From contig CAVQQI010000010.1 of assembly GCA_963714875.1 (NCBI GenBank), positions 248,001-312,000 of the forward strand: DNA of 64,000 nt, in the 5' to 3' direction. The notes beneath the pieces were generated by a model, which saw only the letters and a list, made by a program, of their open reading frames with translations, was not told the DNA's origin and did not search any database. Each line of letters starts with the position of its first letter. Position 1 is the stretch's first letter. Of the stretch, positions 35,503-44,991 are shown in pieces. The position numbers and the translations under genes were made by a program. Source of the DNA: JBAOHV01 sp963714875 (GTDB taxonomy: Bacteria > Actinomycetota > Acidimicrobiia > Acidimicrobiales > Microtrichaceae).

Positions 35503-36015
35503 ATGGCAGCCAAGGGCAAATGGGCGCAGGGCATCCAACCCCGTCACTTCCACTGGATCATCAAGGACCAGCTCGCCATCTGCGAGCGGCCCGGAGGGTT
35601 CGGGACGAACCACCGCAAGGTCCGCCGCCAGGAAGAGATCATCTGGATCCGTGAGCAGGGCTTCGACCTGGTCATCTCGATGTCGTCGGCGCCGAACAAC
35701 CTGCACAGCTACGACGAGCTCGGGGTGCACTGGCGGCACTGGCCGTTCCCCGCCGCCGAGGACCTTCCCCGCTACCTCGACCAGACCTACAGCGAGCTGC
35801 GCCGGCTGCTGACCGAGCGCCAGCGGCTGATCCTGCACCAGGACGAGCTGTCGGAGCGCCTCGTGGGACTGCTCGCCGGGTACCTGGTGTGGAACGCGAT
35901 GGTGCCCGAGCCACCCAAGGCGATCGCGCTCATCGAGCACATCACCGGCCGCCAGATCGGTGCGGATGGTCGACTGCTCGTCGGCGAGGCCGCCCGTCTG
36001 GTCGCCGAGGACTGA
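35503..36015 (+). CDS. dual-specificity-phosphatase-like protein lacking the catalytic cysteine
   Basis: 170 residues, not a known folate enzyme. The layout is that of a small dual-specificity phosphatase: FDLVISMSSAP, LGVHWRHWPFPAAEDLP, then ERQRLILHQDELSERLVGLLAGYLVW. At the P-loop position the HCX5R motif reads H112-Q-DELSE-R119, with glutamine where the nucleophilic cysteine should be. It lies between folP and folB, with its own strong ribosome-binding site, eight bases before folB. It may be a pseudophosphatase that binds a phosphorylated ligand; dephosphorylation of dihydroneopterin phosphate would need other chemistry. The assignment is inference. Confidence 0.6.
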   Translation: MAAKGKWAQGIQPRHFHWIIKDQLAICERPGGFGTNHRKVRRQEEIIWIREQGFDLVISMSSAPNNLHSYDELGVHWRHWPFPAAEDLPRYLDQTYSELRRLLTERQRLILHQDELSERLVGLLAGYLVWNAMVPEPPKAIALIEHITGRQIGADGRLLVGEAARLVAED

Positions 36016-36022
36016 GCCCCCG

Positions 36023-36400
36023 GTGACCGTCGAGGGCGATCGGATCGAGCTGCGGGCGCTGCGCGTCGTGGGTGTGGTCGGCGTGCTGCCCGAGGAGCGC
36101 ACCCGTGCCCAGCCGCTCGAGGTCGACCTCGACCTGGTGGTGGACGTCGCCGCCGCTGCCGGCTCCGACGCGCTGGCCGACACCATCGACTACGGCGCCG
36201 TGTGCGACGCCGTGGTGGACCTGGTCGGCCGCCTGCAGCCCGAGCTGCTGGAGCGGCTCGCGGTGGACCTGGCCGAGGCGGTGCTGGCCCTCGACGGCCG
36301 CATCGACGCGGTCGAGCTCGCGGTGCGCAAGCTCCGCCCGCCGGTGCCCCATCCACTCGCGTCCTCGGGGGTCCGGGTGACCCGGAGGCGGGGGTCATGA
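36023..36400 (+). CDS. folB: dihydroneopterin aldolase
   Basis: 125 residues from GTG. FolB features are VVGVVGVLPEERTRAQPLEV, DTIDYGAVCDAVVDLV, LLERLAVDLAEAVL and the C-terminal VRKLRPPVP. It cleaves dihydroneopterin to hydroxymethyl-dihydropterin and glycolaldehyde. The stop overlaps folK by ATGA. Confidence 0.93.
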   Translation: MTVEGDRIELRALRVVGVVGVLPEERTRAQPLEVDLDLVVDVAAAAGSDALADTIDYGAVCDAVVDLVGRLQPELLERLAVDLAEAVLALDGRIDAVELAVRKLRPPVPHPLASSGVRVTRRRGS

Positions 36401-36849
36401 GTGTGCGGGCATTCCTGTCGCTGGGGTCCAACCTGGGTGACCGGCGAGTGCTGCTGCGCGAGGCGGTCGACTCCCTGCCCGACGTCGTCGCCGTGTCCCC
36501 CGTGTACGAGACGGCGCCGGTCGGGGGACCCGAGCAGGACAACTTCTTGAACCTGGTCGTGGAGCTCGACACCGAGCTGACGCCCTTCCAACTGCTCGGG
36601 GTGTGCCACCGCATCGAGTCCTCCGCCGAACGGGTCCGTGAGACCCGCTGGGGTCCCCGGACGCTCGACATCGACATCATCTGGATGGAGGGGATCGAGA
36701 TGGACGAGGAGCGGCTCACCATCCCCCACCCCCGGTGGAAGGCCCGGCGTTTCGTGCTCGCACCGCTGCGCGACCTGGCACCGGAGCTGGTCGGGGAGCG
36801 CGAGCTGCAGCTGGCCGACGGCAGCGTCTCGCAGGTCGACCCGTTGTGA
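36397..36849 (+). CDS. folK: hydroxymethyl-dihydropterin pyrophosphokinase
   Basis: 150 residues. HPPK signatures FLSLGSNLGDRR, SPVYETAPVGGPEQDNFLN and RWGPRTLDIDIIWM are present, with the metal-binding aspartates in LDIDI. It pyrophosphorylates hydroxymethyl-dihydropterin for FolP. The stop overlaps the GTG of the next gene. Confidence 0.95.
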   Translation: MSVRAFLSLGSNLGDRRVLLREAVDSLPDVVAVSPVYETAPVGGPEQDNFLNLVVELDTELTPFQLLGVCHRIESSAERVRETRWGPRTLDIDIIWMEGIEMDEERLTIPHPRWKARRFVLAPLRDLAPELVGERELQLADGSVSQVDPL

Positions 36850-37679
36850 CCGACGGCCCGATCCGGGTCCGTGTCGTCGGTGCCGGTCGGGCCGGAGGGT
36901 CGTTCGCATCGGCGCTCGCTCTGGCGGGTCACGTCGTCGAGTTGGTCCACCGGGACCACCCCGACCCCGGCCAGGACGTCGACCTGGCGCTGTGCTGCCT
37001 CCCCGACGCCGCAATCCAGCCGTCGGTGCGATCCTGGCCGGTGCATGCCGGAACCGTCGTCGCCCACTGCGCAGGCTCGCTCGGGTTGCAGGTGCTCGAC
37101 GCGCACCCCCGGATCGCGTCGCTGCATCCGCTCGTGTCGCTGCCGGACCCGGTCACCGGGGCAGCGCGGCTGCAGGGCGCCTGGTTCGCGGTCGCGGGCG
37201 ACCCGCTGGTGTCCGAGGTGGTCACGTCGCTGGGTGGTACGGCCGTCGAAGTGGGCGATGTCGACCGGGCGACCTACCACGCGGCTGCGGTGGTGGCGTC
37301 GAACCACCTCGTCGCGCTGATGGGACAGGTCGAACGTCTCGCAGGCTCCATCGGCGTGCCACCGCAGGCGTTCGTGCAGCTGGCGTCCGGCTCCCTCGCC
37401 AACGTCGCGCGGAGCGACCCTGCCGCTGCGTTGACCGGGCCGGTCGCCCGTGGTGACTGGGCGACGGTGGGACGCCACCTGGAGGTGCTCCCGCCCGATG
37501 AGCAGCTCGCCTACCGGGCGCTCGCGGAGCAGGCCGCACGGTTGGTGGGGCCGGAGCGGGTCGCCGAGCTGCTGCGCGTCCTGGCGGACCACGACGACCG
37601 CGACCGCGCCGGCGTCGATGCGGTCGGCAGCGGCGGTGACGGCGGGTCCGAGGGCCGCGCTGGCGGCACCGCGCCGTAG
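36846..37679 (+). CDS. Rossmann-like / DUF2520 oxidoreductase
   Basis: 277 residues. It has an N-terminal NAD(P) fold (VRVVGAGRAGGSFASALALA) and a C-terminal DUF2520 helical domain (RATYHAAAVVASNHLVALM), the arrangement of ketopantoate-reductase-like proteins. It sits directly before panC, so a role supplying pantoate is plausible, but the family has not been proved to be a PanE. GTG 36846 overlaps the folK stop. The last 30 residues are low-complexity. Confidence 0.8.
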   Translation: MTDGPIRVRVVGAGRAGGSFASALALAGHVVELVHRDHPDPGQDVDLALCCLPDAAIQPSVRSWPVHAGTVVAHCAGSLGLQVLDAHPRIASLHPLVSLPDPVTGAARLQGAWFAVAGDPLVSEVVTSLGGTAVEVGDVDRATYHAAAVVASNHLVALMGQVERLAGSIGVPPQAFVQLASGSLANVARSDPAAALTGPVARGDWATVGRHLEVLPPDEQLAYRALAEQAARLVGPERVAELLRVLADHDDRDRAGVDAVGSGGDGGSEGRAGGTAP

Positions 37680-37682
37680 CAT
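37677..37682 (+). promoter_or_regulatory. -10 element of panC promoter
   Basis: TAGCAT, seven bases (GCCGGCG), then ATG 37690; its TAG is also the stop of the preceding gene. It decides the panC start between 37681 and 37690. Confidence 0.5.
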
Positions 37683-37689
37683 GCCGGCG

Positions 37690-38580
37690 ATGCACCGGGT
37701 CACGACCGTGTCCGAACTGCGCTCGGAGCTGGACCGGGCGCGTGCCGCGGGCTCGTCGGTGGGCCTGGTGCCGACGATGGGCTACCTGCACCAGGGTCAC
37801 CTGTCGCTCGCGGGCGCAGCCGCCGCCGAGTGCGACGTCGTGGTGATGACCATCTTCGTCAACCCGTTGCAGTTCGCTCCCGGGGAGGACCTGGCGTCCT
37901 ACCCGCGAGATCCGGAGGGCGATGCCGCCAAGGCGGAGTCCGCCGGGGTCTCGATCCTGTTCTCGCCGGCGGAGTCCGAGATGTACCCCTCCGGACGTGA
38001 CGCGGTGATGACCGGCGTGGAGGTCGCCGGGTTGTCCTCGGTGATGGAGGGAGTCGCCCGCCGCACCCACTTCGGAGGGGTCTGCACGGTCGTGGCCAAG
38101 CTGTTCAACATCGTGGGTCCGTGCCGCGCCTACTTCGGCGAGAAGGACTTCCAACAGCTGGCGATCGTGCGGCGGATGGCTGCGGACCTGTCGTTCCCCG
38201 TCGAGGTGGTGGGGTGCCCGATCGTGCGCGAGCCCGACGGTCTCGCGATGTCGTCGCGCAACGTCTACCTGACCCCCGAGGAACGGAAGGTGGCGCCGGT
38301 GCTGCAGCGGGCGTTGCGCCTCGGTGCCGCGGCGATCCGCACGGGCACCACCGATGCCGATGAGGTGCGAACGCTCATGCGCTCCGAGGTGCAGGCCGCA
38401 ACGCTCGGCGAGCTCGACTACGTCGAGGTCGCCGACCCGACGACCCTGGAGCCCCTGTCGGTTGCGGACGAGCACGCCCGGTTGTTCGTGGCGGTGCGGT
38501 TCGGTCGGGCCCGGCTGATCGACAACGTCGCGGTGGACCAGGTCGAGCCGACCGGGCCGTTCCCGCTCCTGGCCCCATGA
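37690..38580 (+). CDS. panC: pantothenate synthetase
   Basis: 296 residues. PanC motifs are VPTMGYLHQGHLSL (HxGH nucleotide motif), FVNPLQFAPGEDL, YFGEKDFQQLAIVRRM and DGLAMSSRNVYL. It ligates pantoate to beta-alanine with ATP. Its end overlaps the nadB start (ATGA). panB and panD are not in the window. Confidence 0.95.
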   Translation: MHRVTTVSELRSELDRARAAGSSVGLVPTMGYLHQGHLSLAGAAAAECDVVVMTIFVNPLQFAPGEDLASYPRDPEGDAAKAESAGVSILFSPAESEMYPSGRDAVMTGVEVAGLSSVMEGVARRTHFGGVCTVVAKLFNIVGPCRAYFGEKDFQQLAIVRRMAADLSFPVEVVGCPIVREPDGLAMSSRNVYLTPEERKVAPVLQRALRLGAAAIRTGTTDADEVRTLMRSEVQAATLGELDYVEVADPTTLEPLSVADEHARLFVAVRFGRARLIDNVAVDQVEPTGPFPLLAP

Positions 38581-40255
38581 CCACCCACGCGGCCGACGCA
38601 CCCGGTGCCACCGCGTCGGCGACGTGACGACGACCTCGACCTGTTGGTCCTCGGCTCCGGCGTCGCCGGTCTCTCCGCGGCGGTGCGCGCGGCCGAGGTC
38701 CACGACCTGCGCACCGGTGTCATCACCAAGGGCGGTCTCGAGCTGGCGACGACCAGATGGGCGCAGGGGGGTGTCGCCGCCGCGTTGTCGGGCGACCCCG
38801 AGGAGATCGACCTGCACCTGGCCGACACGATCGGGGCGGGCGCGGGGCTGTGCGACGTCGATGCGGTCCGGGTCCTGGTGGACGAAGGCCCGCGACGCAT
38901 CGAGGAGCTGATCGCCCTGGGAGCCGAGTTCGACCGTGACGAGCGTGGCAACCTGGAGCTCGCCCGCGAGGGCGGCCACTCGGTCGCCCGTGTGGTCCAC
39001 GCCGGCGGCGCGGCCACCGGCGCAGAGATCGAGCGGGCCCTCGTCGAGGCCGTCGAGGGCCACCGCGACGGTGCTCCACGAACACACGTTCGCGCTCGAT
39101 CTGCTGGTCGAGGACCGGCGATGCGTGGGCGTACGGGTGCTCGACGGCGGGGCGAACGTCCGCGACGTGCGGGCACGACACGTGCTGCTGGCCACCGGTG
39201 GCGCCGGTCAGCTCTACGCGGTCACGACCAACCCGCCGGTGGCGACGGGCGACGGGGTGGCGATGGCGCTCCGAGCGGGTGTCGCAGTGGCCGACATGGA
39301 GTTCTTCCAGTTCCATCCCACGGCGCTGCATCACCCGGGGATGCCCCGGCCGCTGCTGTCCGAGGCGCTCCGCGGGCACGGCGCACTGCTGCGGAACCGC
39401 GCCGGCGAGCGCTTCGTGGACGAGCTGCTCCCCCGCGACGTCGTGTCGCGGGCGATCCTCGCGGCGATGATGGCCGACCACGGCGAGCACGTGTGGCTCG
39501 ACGCGACCGGGATCGAGCACTTCGACCGCCGGTTCCCCACGATCTGGCGTGATCTGGCGGCGGTCGGACTCGACCCCGGTGTGGACTGGTTGCCGGTCGC
39601 TCCCGCAGCGCACCACCAGTGCGGCGGCATCCTGACCGACCTCTCCGGTGCGTCATCGATGCCGGGGCTGTGGGCGGCCGGCGAGACCAGCTGCAGCGGC
39701 GTCCACGGAGCGAACCGGCTCGCGTCGAACTCGCTGCTCGAGGGGATGGTGTTCGGCCCCCGCTCGGTCGAGGCCATCGCACAGGGCGCGGACGGACCCT
39801 CGGCGACGGGCGCGATGCGAGCCGTCCTGCAGCGCCCCGCCTCCCGGCCCGGCGGGGGAGCGCTGCCCGACGGTCGGGACGACGACGAGCTGTGCATCGG
39901 GGGCGTTGCGCTGCGGACGGAGCCGCGGGAGTCGCTCGACCGAGTCCGATCCGCAGCGGGGGTCCCCGAGTCGCTGGCAGCGCTGCGGGACGAACTGCAG
40001 CACTCGATGTCGAGCGGCGCGGGCGTGTTGCGCAGTGCGTCGAGCCTGGCCGAGGTGTCGACGGTCGTGACGGCCACGCTCGACGCCGTGGGCGAGGCCC
40101 CCGGCGTCGAGGCAGCAGAGCTGCGCAACCTGGCGCAGATCGCGCAGGCCCTCGTCGCCGCGGCGTCCCAGCGGACCGAGAGCCGCGGGACCCACGCCCG
40201 CACCGATCACCCGCTCACCGATCCCGGACAGGTGCACCGCATCGTCATCGGCTGA
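38577..40255 (+). CDS. nadB: L-aspartate oxidase (two frame breaks)
   Basis: About 558 residues when two single extra bases, near 38625 and 39061, are ignored. The FAD motif is LLVLGSGVAGLSAAV and the substrate region TTRWAQGGVAAALSGD; EGGHSVARVVHAGG follows, with VLLATGGAGQLYAVTTNPP after the second step and ANRLASNSLLEGMVFG. A helical C-terminal domain follows. It oxidises aspartate to iminoaspartate for NAD synthesis. The ATG overlapping the panC stop gives a short leader before the first frame step. No nadA is nearby. Confidence 0.9.
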
Positions 40256-40303
40256 CCCATCGGCCGATCCACACCGAGTCGGTCGCGTGCAACACTTGCC
40301 GGG

Positions 40304-41183
40304 GTGAGCACGACTCCCGATCACAGTTGGGTCCATCCTCCGATCGCCGCGGTGCGCGGTGCGGTCGAGCGGGCACTCGCGGAGGACCTGACACCGCTGG
40401 GTGACCTGACCGCGACCCTGGTGCCCGACTCCCCGGGCGAGGCACGCTTCGCTGCCCGGCAGGGGGGTCGCCTCGCGGGCACCCTGTGCGCGCAGGAGAC
40501 GTTCGCCCAGCTCGATCCCGACGTCGAGGTCTCCTGGTCGGTGGCCGAAGGGACGGAGCTGGCGCCCGGCGAGGTGTTCGGCATGGTGCGTGGCCCGTTC
40601 CGGTCGATCCTCACCGGCGAGCGCACGGCGCTCAACTTCCTCGGCCACCTCTCGGGGATCGCGACCATGACCGCCCGCTATGTCGAGGTCGCCTCGACCG
40701 GTGGCCCCGCTCGGGTGTGGGACACACGCAAGACCGTGCCGGGGCTGCGGGCACTGGCCAAGGCCGCGGTGCGTGCCGGCGGGGGCCGCAACCACCGGGG
40801 CAACCTGTCGGACTGGATGCTGATCAAGGACAACCACCTCGGTGGCATCTCGATCACCAACGCGGTGCTCGCCGCACGGGACCGGTGGCCCGGGCGCACG
40901 GTGCACGTCGAGTGCGACTCCACGGAGCAGTGCTCCGAGGCGCTGCAGGCGGGTGCGGATTCGATCCTGTTGGACAACATGACACCCGAGCAGGTGCGTG
41001 GCATGTGTGGAGATCGCGGGTCAGGTCCAGGGTGGGGCGACGCGTCGGTCGCTGCTGGAGGTCTCCGGTGGCATCACGCTGGACACCATCGCCGACTACT
41101 CCGGCACCGGCGTCGACATGATCTCGGTCGGTGCCATCACCAACTCGGCGCCCGTGCTGGATCTGGGACTCGATCTGGTCTGA
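40304..41183 (+). CDS. nadC: nicotinate-nucleotide pyrophosphorylase (one frame break)
   Basis: About 292 residues from GTG. Motifs are ALNFLGHLSGIATMTARYVE, WDTRKTVPGLRALAKAAVRA, GGGRNHRGNLSDWMLIKDNH and LLDNMTPEQVR. A single extra base at about 41000 shifts the frame; the end ACVEIAGQVQGG and EVSGGITLDTIADYSGTGVD continue normally in the next frame. It converts quinolinate and PRPP to nicotinate mononucleotide, using the product pathway begun by NadB. Confidence 0.92.
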
Positions 41184-41356
41184 GCGTCGTCAGCTCCCCC
41201 GGGCCAGCCGCTGCGGTTCGCGCCCGGTCGGCGCAGCGCTGATCCGATTCGACGTGCGCCGGGTGTTGCCGGGCGAGCATCATGTGGGTTCCGTCCCATG
41301 AGAGCTCCACCGACCCCGGGGGGCCACCTCCAGGACTCGTGCCCGAGGAGGCCACC
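41184..41356. other. nadC-coaX gap
   Basis: 173 bases in an otherwise very tight operon. Minus-strand codons here (SVELSWDGTHMMLARQH) have coding-like third positions but no clear start or family, and plus-strand sequence before coaX is not convincing as coding. It may hold a small antisense gene or an upstream remnant. Confidence 0.3.
41345..41351 (+). promoter_or_regulatory. ribosome-binding site deciding the coaX start
   Basis: GAGGAGG, five bases, then GTG 41357. This start places the family motif LLVIDVGNTQT at the N-terminus, as usual. Confidence 0.75.
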
Positions 41357-42136
41357 GTGCTGCTGGTCATCGATGTCGGCAACACCCAGACCGTCGTCGG
41401 CCTCTACGACTCGGGCGATCGCAGCCACGAGCTGGTCGACCACTGGCGCATCGCGACCCGCGCCGAGCGCACCGGCGACGAGTTGGCGCTGTTCATCCGA
41501 CACCTGCTCGCCACCCGCGACCTGGACCTGGCCGAGGACATCCGGGGCGTGGCGGTGTCCTCGGGCGTGCCCAGCATCACCTTCGAGCTGCGCCGCATGT
41601 GCGAGCGCTACCTCCGGGTGGAACCGGTCATCCTGGGAACAGGGGTGAAGACCGGCATGCCGGTGCTCTACGACAACCCGAGAGAGGTCGGCGCGGACCG
41701 GATCGCCAACGCGGTCGGCGCGTTCGACCTGTACGGCGGTCCGACGATCGTGGTGGACTTCGGCACCGCGACCACCTTCGACGTCATCTCGGAGAAGGGC
41801 GAGTACCTGGGGGGCGCGATCTTCCCCGGCATCGAGATCTCGATGGACGCGCTCTTCGGGCGGGCCGCCGCGCTGCGCCGCGTCGAGCTGAGCGAACCGC
41901 GCAGCGTCATCGGCAAGACCACCATGGAGTCGGTGCAGTCGGGCGCGGTCTACGGCACCTCCGCGATGGTGGACGGGATGTGCGACCGCATCGAGGAGGT
42001 CGTCGGCGAGGCGACCATCATCGCCACCGGCGGCCTGGCGTCGCTCATCGCCCCGATCGCGGAGTCCATCGAACACGAGGAGCCGTGGTTGACCCTGCAC
42101 GGACTGCGCCTGATCTGGGAGAAGAACCAGTCGTGA
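41357..42136 (+). CDS. coaX: type III pantothenate kinase
   Basis: 259 residues. CoaX motifs are LLVIDVGNTQTVVGLYDSG (ATP site), VGADRIANAVGAFDLYGGP, IVVDFGTATTFDVI and GGAIFPGIEISMDAL. It phosphorylates pantothenate, the first step to CoA, linking to panC upstream. Its stop overlaps the lysS GTG. Confidence 0.95.
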   Translation: MLLVIDVGNTQTVVGLYDSGDRSHELVDHWRIATRAERTGDELALFIRHLLATRDLDLAEDIRGVAVSSGVPSITFELRRMCERYLRVEPVILGTGVKTGMPVLYDNPREVGADRIANAVGAFDLYGGPTIVVDFGTATTFDVISEKGEYLGGAIFPGIEISMDALFGRAAALRRVELSEPRSVIGKTTMESVQSGAVYGTSAMVDGMCDRIEEVVGEATIIATGGLASLIAPIAESIEHEEPWLTLHGLRLIWEKNQS

Positions 42137-43735
42137 CCGACCCCGACCAGACCGGCGCCGCCGCAGATCCGACGCCGGATCCGACCTCGGGTCAGATCTC
42201 GCCCGACGTGGCCCGCGAGCGGGGCTTCGACCAGCCCTACACCTACGAGGTCTCCGACTCGGCGCAGGGGCTCGTCGACCGGTTCGGCGAGCTCGAACCC
42301 GGCATCGAGACCGACCAGGTCGTCAGCATCGCAGGCCGCCTGATGCTGCGGCGCGTGCAGGGCAAGCTGGCCTTCGGGACGCTGGCCGACTCCAGCGGAC
42401 GAATCCAGCTCTTCGCCCCGTCCGCGACCACGCCGGACTTCGAGCAGTTCTGCGAGCTGAACCTGGGCGACTGGATCGGCGTGCGCGGCGAGGTCATGAC
42501 GACCCGCCGCGGTGAGCTGTCGGTGCGGGTCGACTCCTGGGCGCTGCTGGCACCCACACGCCGCTCGTTCCCCGACAAGTGGCACGGCATGACCGACCCC
42601 GACACGCGGTACCGCCAGCGCTACGTCGACCTCTGGGTGACCGACGAGGCTCGCCGGGCCTTCCAGCAGCGCTCGCGGATCATGTCGCTGACCCGCCGGT
42701 TCATGGAGGACCGCGGCTACCTCGAGGTCGAGACCCCGGTGCTGCACCCCATCCCCGGTGGCGCGCTCGCCACGTCCGTTCAGCACCCACCACAACGCAC
42801 TCGACCAGCAGATGTTCCTGCGCATCGCTCCCGAGCTCTACCTGAAGCGGCTCGTCGTCGGCGGCTTCGAGCGGGTGTTCGAGATCGCCCGGGTGTTCCG
42901 CAACGAGGGCATCTCGAACCGCCACAACCCCGAGTTCACCATGCTCGAGGCCTACGAGGCCTACGGCGACTACCACGTGCACATGGCGCTCACCGAACAG
43001 CTGGTGGCACATCTCGCCGAGGAGCTGCACGGGTCGACCACGGTCACCTTCGACGGACGTGACGTCGACCTGTCGGTGCCCTGGCGTCGGGCCACGATGG
43101 CCGAGCTGACCTCCGCCGAGGTCGGCGAGCAGGTCGACATCCACACGCCGGTCGAGCAGCTGCGCGAGCTGTGCGACACCCACGGCGTGCCGTGGAAGGA
43201 CAGCTACGGCACCGGCAAGCTGCTGCTGGAGCTGTACGAGAAGACCACCGAACACACCCTGTGGGACCCCACGTTCGTCATCGACTACCCGACCGAGGTC
43301 TCCCCGCTGTCGCGCGACCACCGCAGCGAACCGGGGCTGGTCGAACGATTCGAGGCCATCGTGGTCGGCCGCGAGCTGTGCAACGGCTTCAGCGAGCTGA
43401 CCGACCCCACCGAACAGCGCGACCGCTTCATGGACCAGGCCGAGCAGAAGGCGGCCGGTGACGACGAGGCGATGGCGGTCGACCACGACTACCTCCGCTC
43501 GCTCGACTACGGACTTCCGCCCACGGTGGGACTCGGCATCGGCATGGACCGGCTCGCACAGCTGTTGACCGACACCCACACCATCCGCGACATCGTGCTG
43601 TTCCCGACGCTTCGGCCCGAACAGGACCTGTCCGAGCTGCCGCTGCAGGCGGACGACGACGGCGAGACAGCACCGGCGACCGGGTCCGCAGCCGACCCGT
43701 CCCCCGACACGCCGCGCCCCGCCACCGATGGCTGA
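42133..43735 (+). CDS. lysS: lysyl-tRNA synthetase, class II (one frame break)
   Basis: About 533 residues. An N-terminal OB fold (VVSIAGRLMLRRVQGKLAF) precedes the class II core: motif 1 around RSRIMSLTRRFMEDRGYLEV, motif 2 NRHNPEFTMLEAYEAYGDY and motif 3 GLGIGMDRLAQLLTD. One extra base, most simply the A at 42772, breaks the frame between PIPGGALA and RPFSTHHNALDQQM. The gene should be essential, which makes a true disruption unlikely. The C-terminal tail is a low-complexity extension of about 35 residues. Confidence 0.93.
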
Positions 43736-44915
43736 TCCGATGCCGGTCGCGCCGGACCGGACCGTCGGGCCGCGATCGGCCGATGGGCAGGTCGATGCCG
43801 CCGGTGTGCAGGTGGTCGGGGTCACCAAGAGCTTCGACGGCGAGACCCAGGTGCTACGTGGGGTCGACGTCCAGGTCGATGCCGGCGACACCCTTGCGCT
43901 GTTGGGTCCCAGCGGGTGCGGCAAGACCACCCTGTTGCGCATCATCGCCGGTCTCGAGCGTCCCGATGCCGGCACGGTGACCGTCGGCGATCGGCTGCTC
44001 ACCTCGCCCGGGTCGTTCGTGCCCCCGGAACGACGCAGGGTCGGCATGGTCTTCCAGGACTGGGCGCTCTTCCCGCACCTGTCAGTGGCCCGCAACGTCG
44101 GGTTCGGGCTGCCGCGGCCGGAACGCAAGGTCTCGGCGCGCATCGACGAGTCGCTCGAGATGGTGGGCCTGGCGGGTCTTGGCGATCGGATGCCCTCGAC
44201 GTTGTCGGGTGGACAGCAGCAGCGCGTGGCGCTGGCGCGAGCGATCGCGCCGCGTCCGTCGGTACTGCTGCTCGATGAGCCGTTCTCCAACCTGGATGCC
44301 TCGCTCCGCTCGCAGGTGCGTGCCGAGATCCACCAGCTGCTGGTCGGCCTGGGCATCACGACGATCTTCGTCACCCACGACCAGGACGAGGCGTTCGTCC
44401 TGGGCGACCGGGTCGCGGTGCTCGCCGAGGGGCAGGTCGTGCAGGTCGGTCCGCCGGTCGAGATCTACCGGCGCCCGGCGACCCGGTGGCTGGCGGGGTT
44501 CGTGGGTGACGCCAACTTCGTGCCGGGGGTCGTGCACGGGTCGTCCGCAACCACCCCGCTGGGCCCGGTGCTGCTGGCCGACCCCGGCGACGACGGCACG
44601 GCGGTCGATGTGCTGCTGCGGCCCGAGCATCTGGACATCGTGGCGGTGCCGGCAGCCGCGGACCCGGGGTCGTCGCCGTCGGGCGCTGCAGTGTCGTCGT
44701 CGGGCTCCGCCGGCGGGGCGAGCAGCGAGCCCGGATCCGAGGTGACCGTGGAGCTGGTCGACTTCGTCGGCCACGACACGACCTACCGCGTTCGTCTCGA
44801 TGACCTGGAACTGCGGATCCGTCGGCCGTCACTGCCGATCCTGCGACGCGGTGACCGGGCCCTGGTCCGCGTGGTCGCCCCCGAGCCCGTCACCTGGTTC
44901 GACCCGAGCACCTGA
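43728..44915 (+). CDS. ABC transporter ATP-binding protein (iron/polyamine/sulfate class)
   Basis: 395 residues. Walker A LLGPSGCGKTTLLRIIAGL, Q-loop VFQDWALFPHLSVARNVGF, signature LSGGQQQRVALARAI, Walker B LLLDEPFSNLD and H-loop FVTHDQDEAF are followed by VEIYRRPATRWLAGFVG and a C-terminal TOBE region. That architecture is PotA/FbpC/CysA-like, an importer ATPase, but no permease or binding protein is adjacent. It overlaps the end of lysS by eight bases. A Ser/Gly/Ala-rich insert lies at about residues 305-330. Confidence 0.88.
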   Translation: MADPMPVAPDRTVGPRSADGQVDAAGVQVVGVTKSFDGETQVLRGVDVQVDAGDTLALLGPSGCGKTTLLRIIAGLERPDAGTVTVGDRLLTSPGSFVPPERRRVGMVFQDWALFPHLSVARNVGFGLPRPERKVSARIDESLEMVGLAGLGDRMPSTLSGGQQQRVALARAIAPRPSVLLLDEPFSNLDASLRSQVRAEIHQLLVGLGITTIFVTHDQDEAFVLGDRVAVLAEGQVVQVGPPVEIYRRPATRWLAGFVGDANFVPGVVHGSSATTPLGPVLLADPGDDGTAVDVLLRPEHLDIVAVPAAADPGSSPSGAAVSSSGSAGGASSEPGSEVTVELVDFVGHDTTYRVRLDDLELRIRRPSLPILRRGDRALVRVVAPEPVTWFDPST

Positions 44916-44991
44916 CACCTCGAGCCGACCTCGGCGCCGGGAGGGCTGCCGCTCGGTGTGGGTCAGCCCGCCGGCAGACAGGCGCCGACCG

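Noticed and set aside
42700..42800. Programmed +1 frameshift site in lysS
   Set aside because: No slippery codon, stop codon or stimulatory structure is evident, and unrelated genes carry the same kind of step, so a regulatory site specific to lysS is unlikely.
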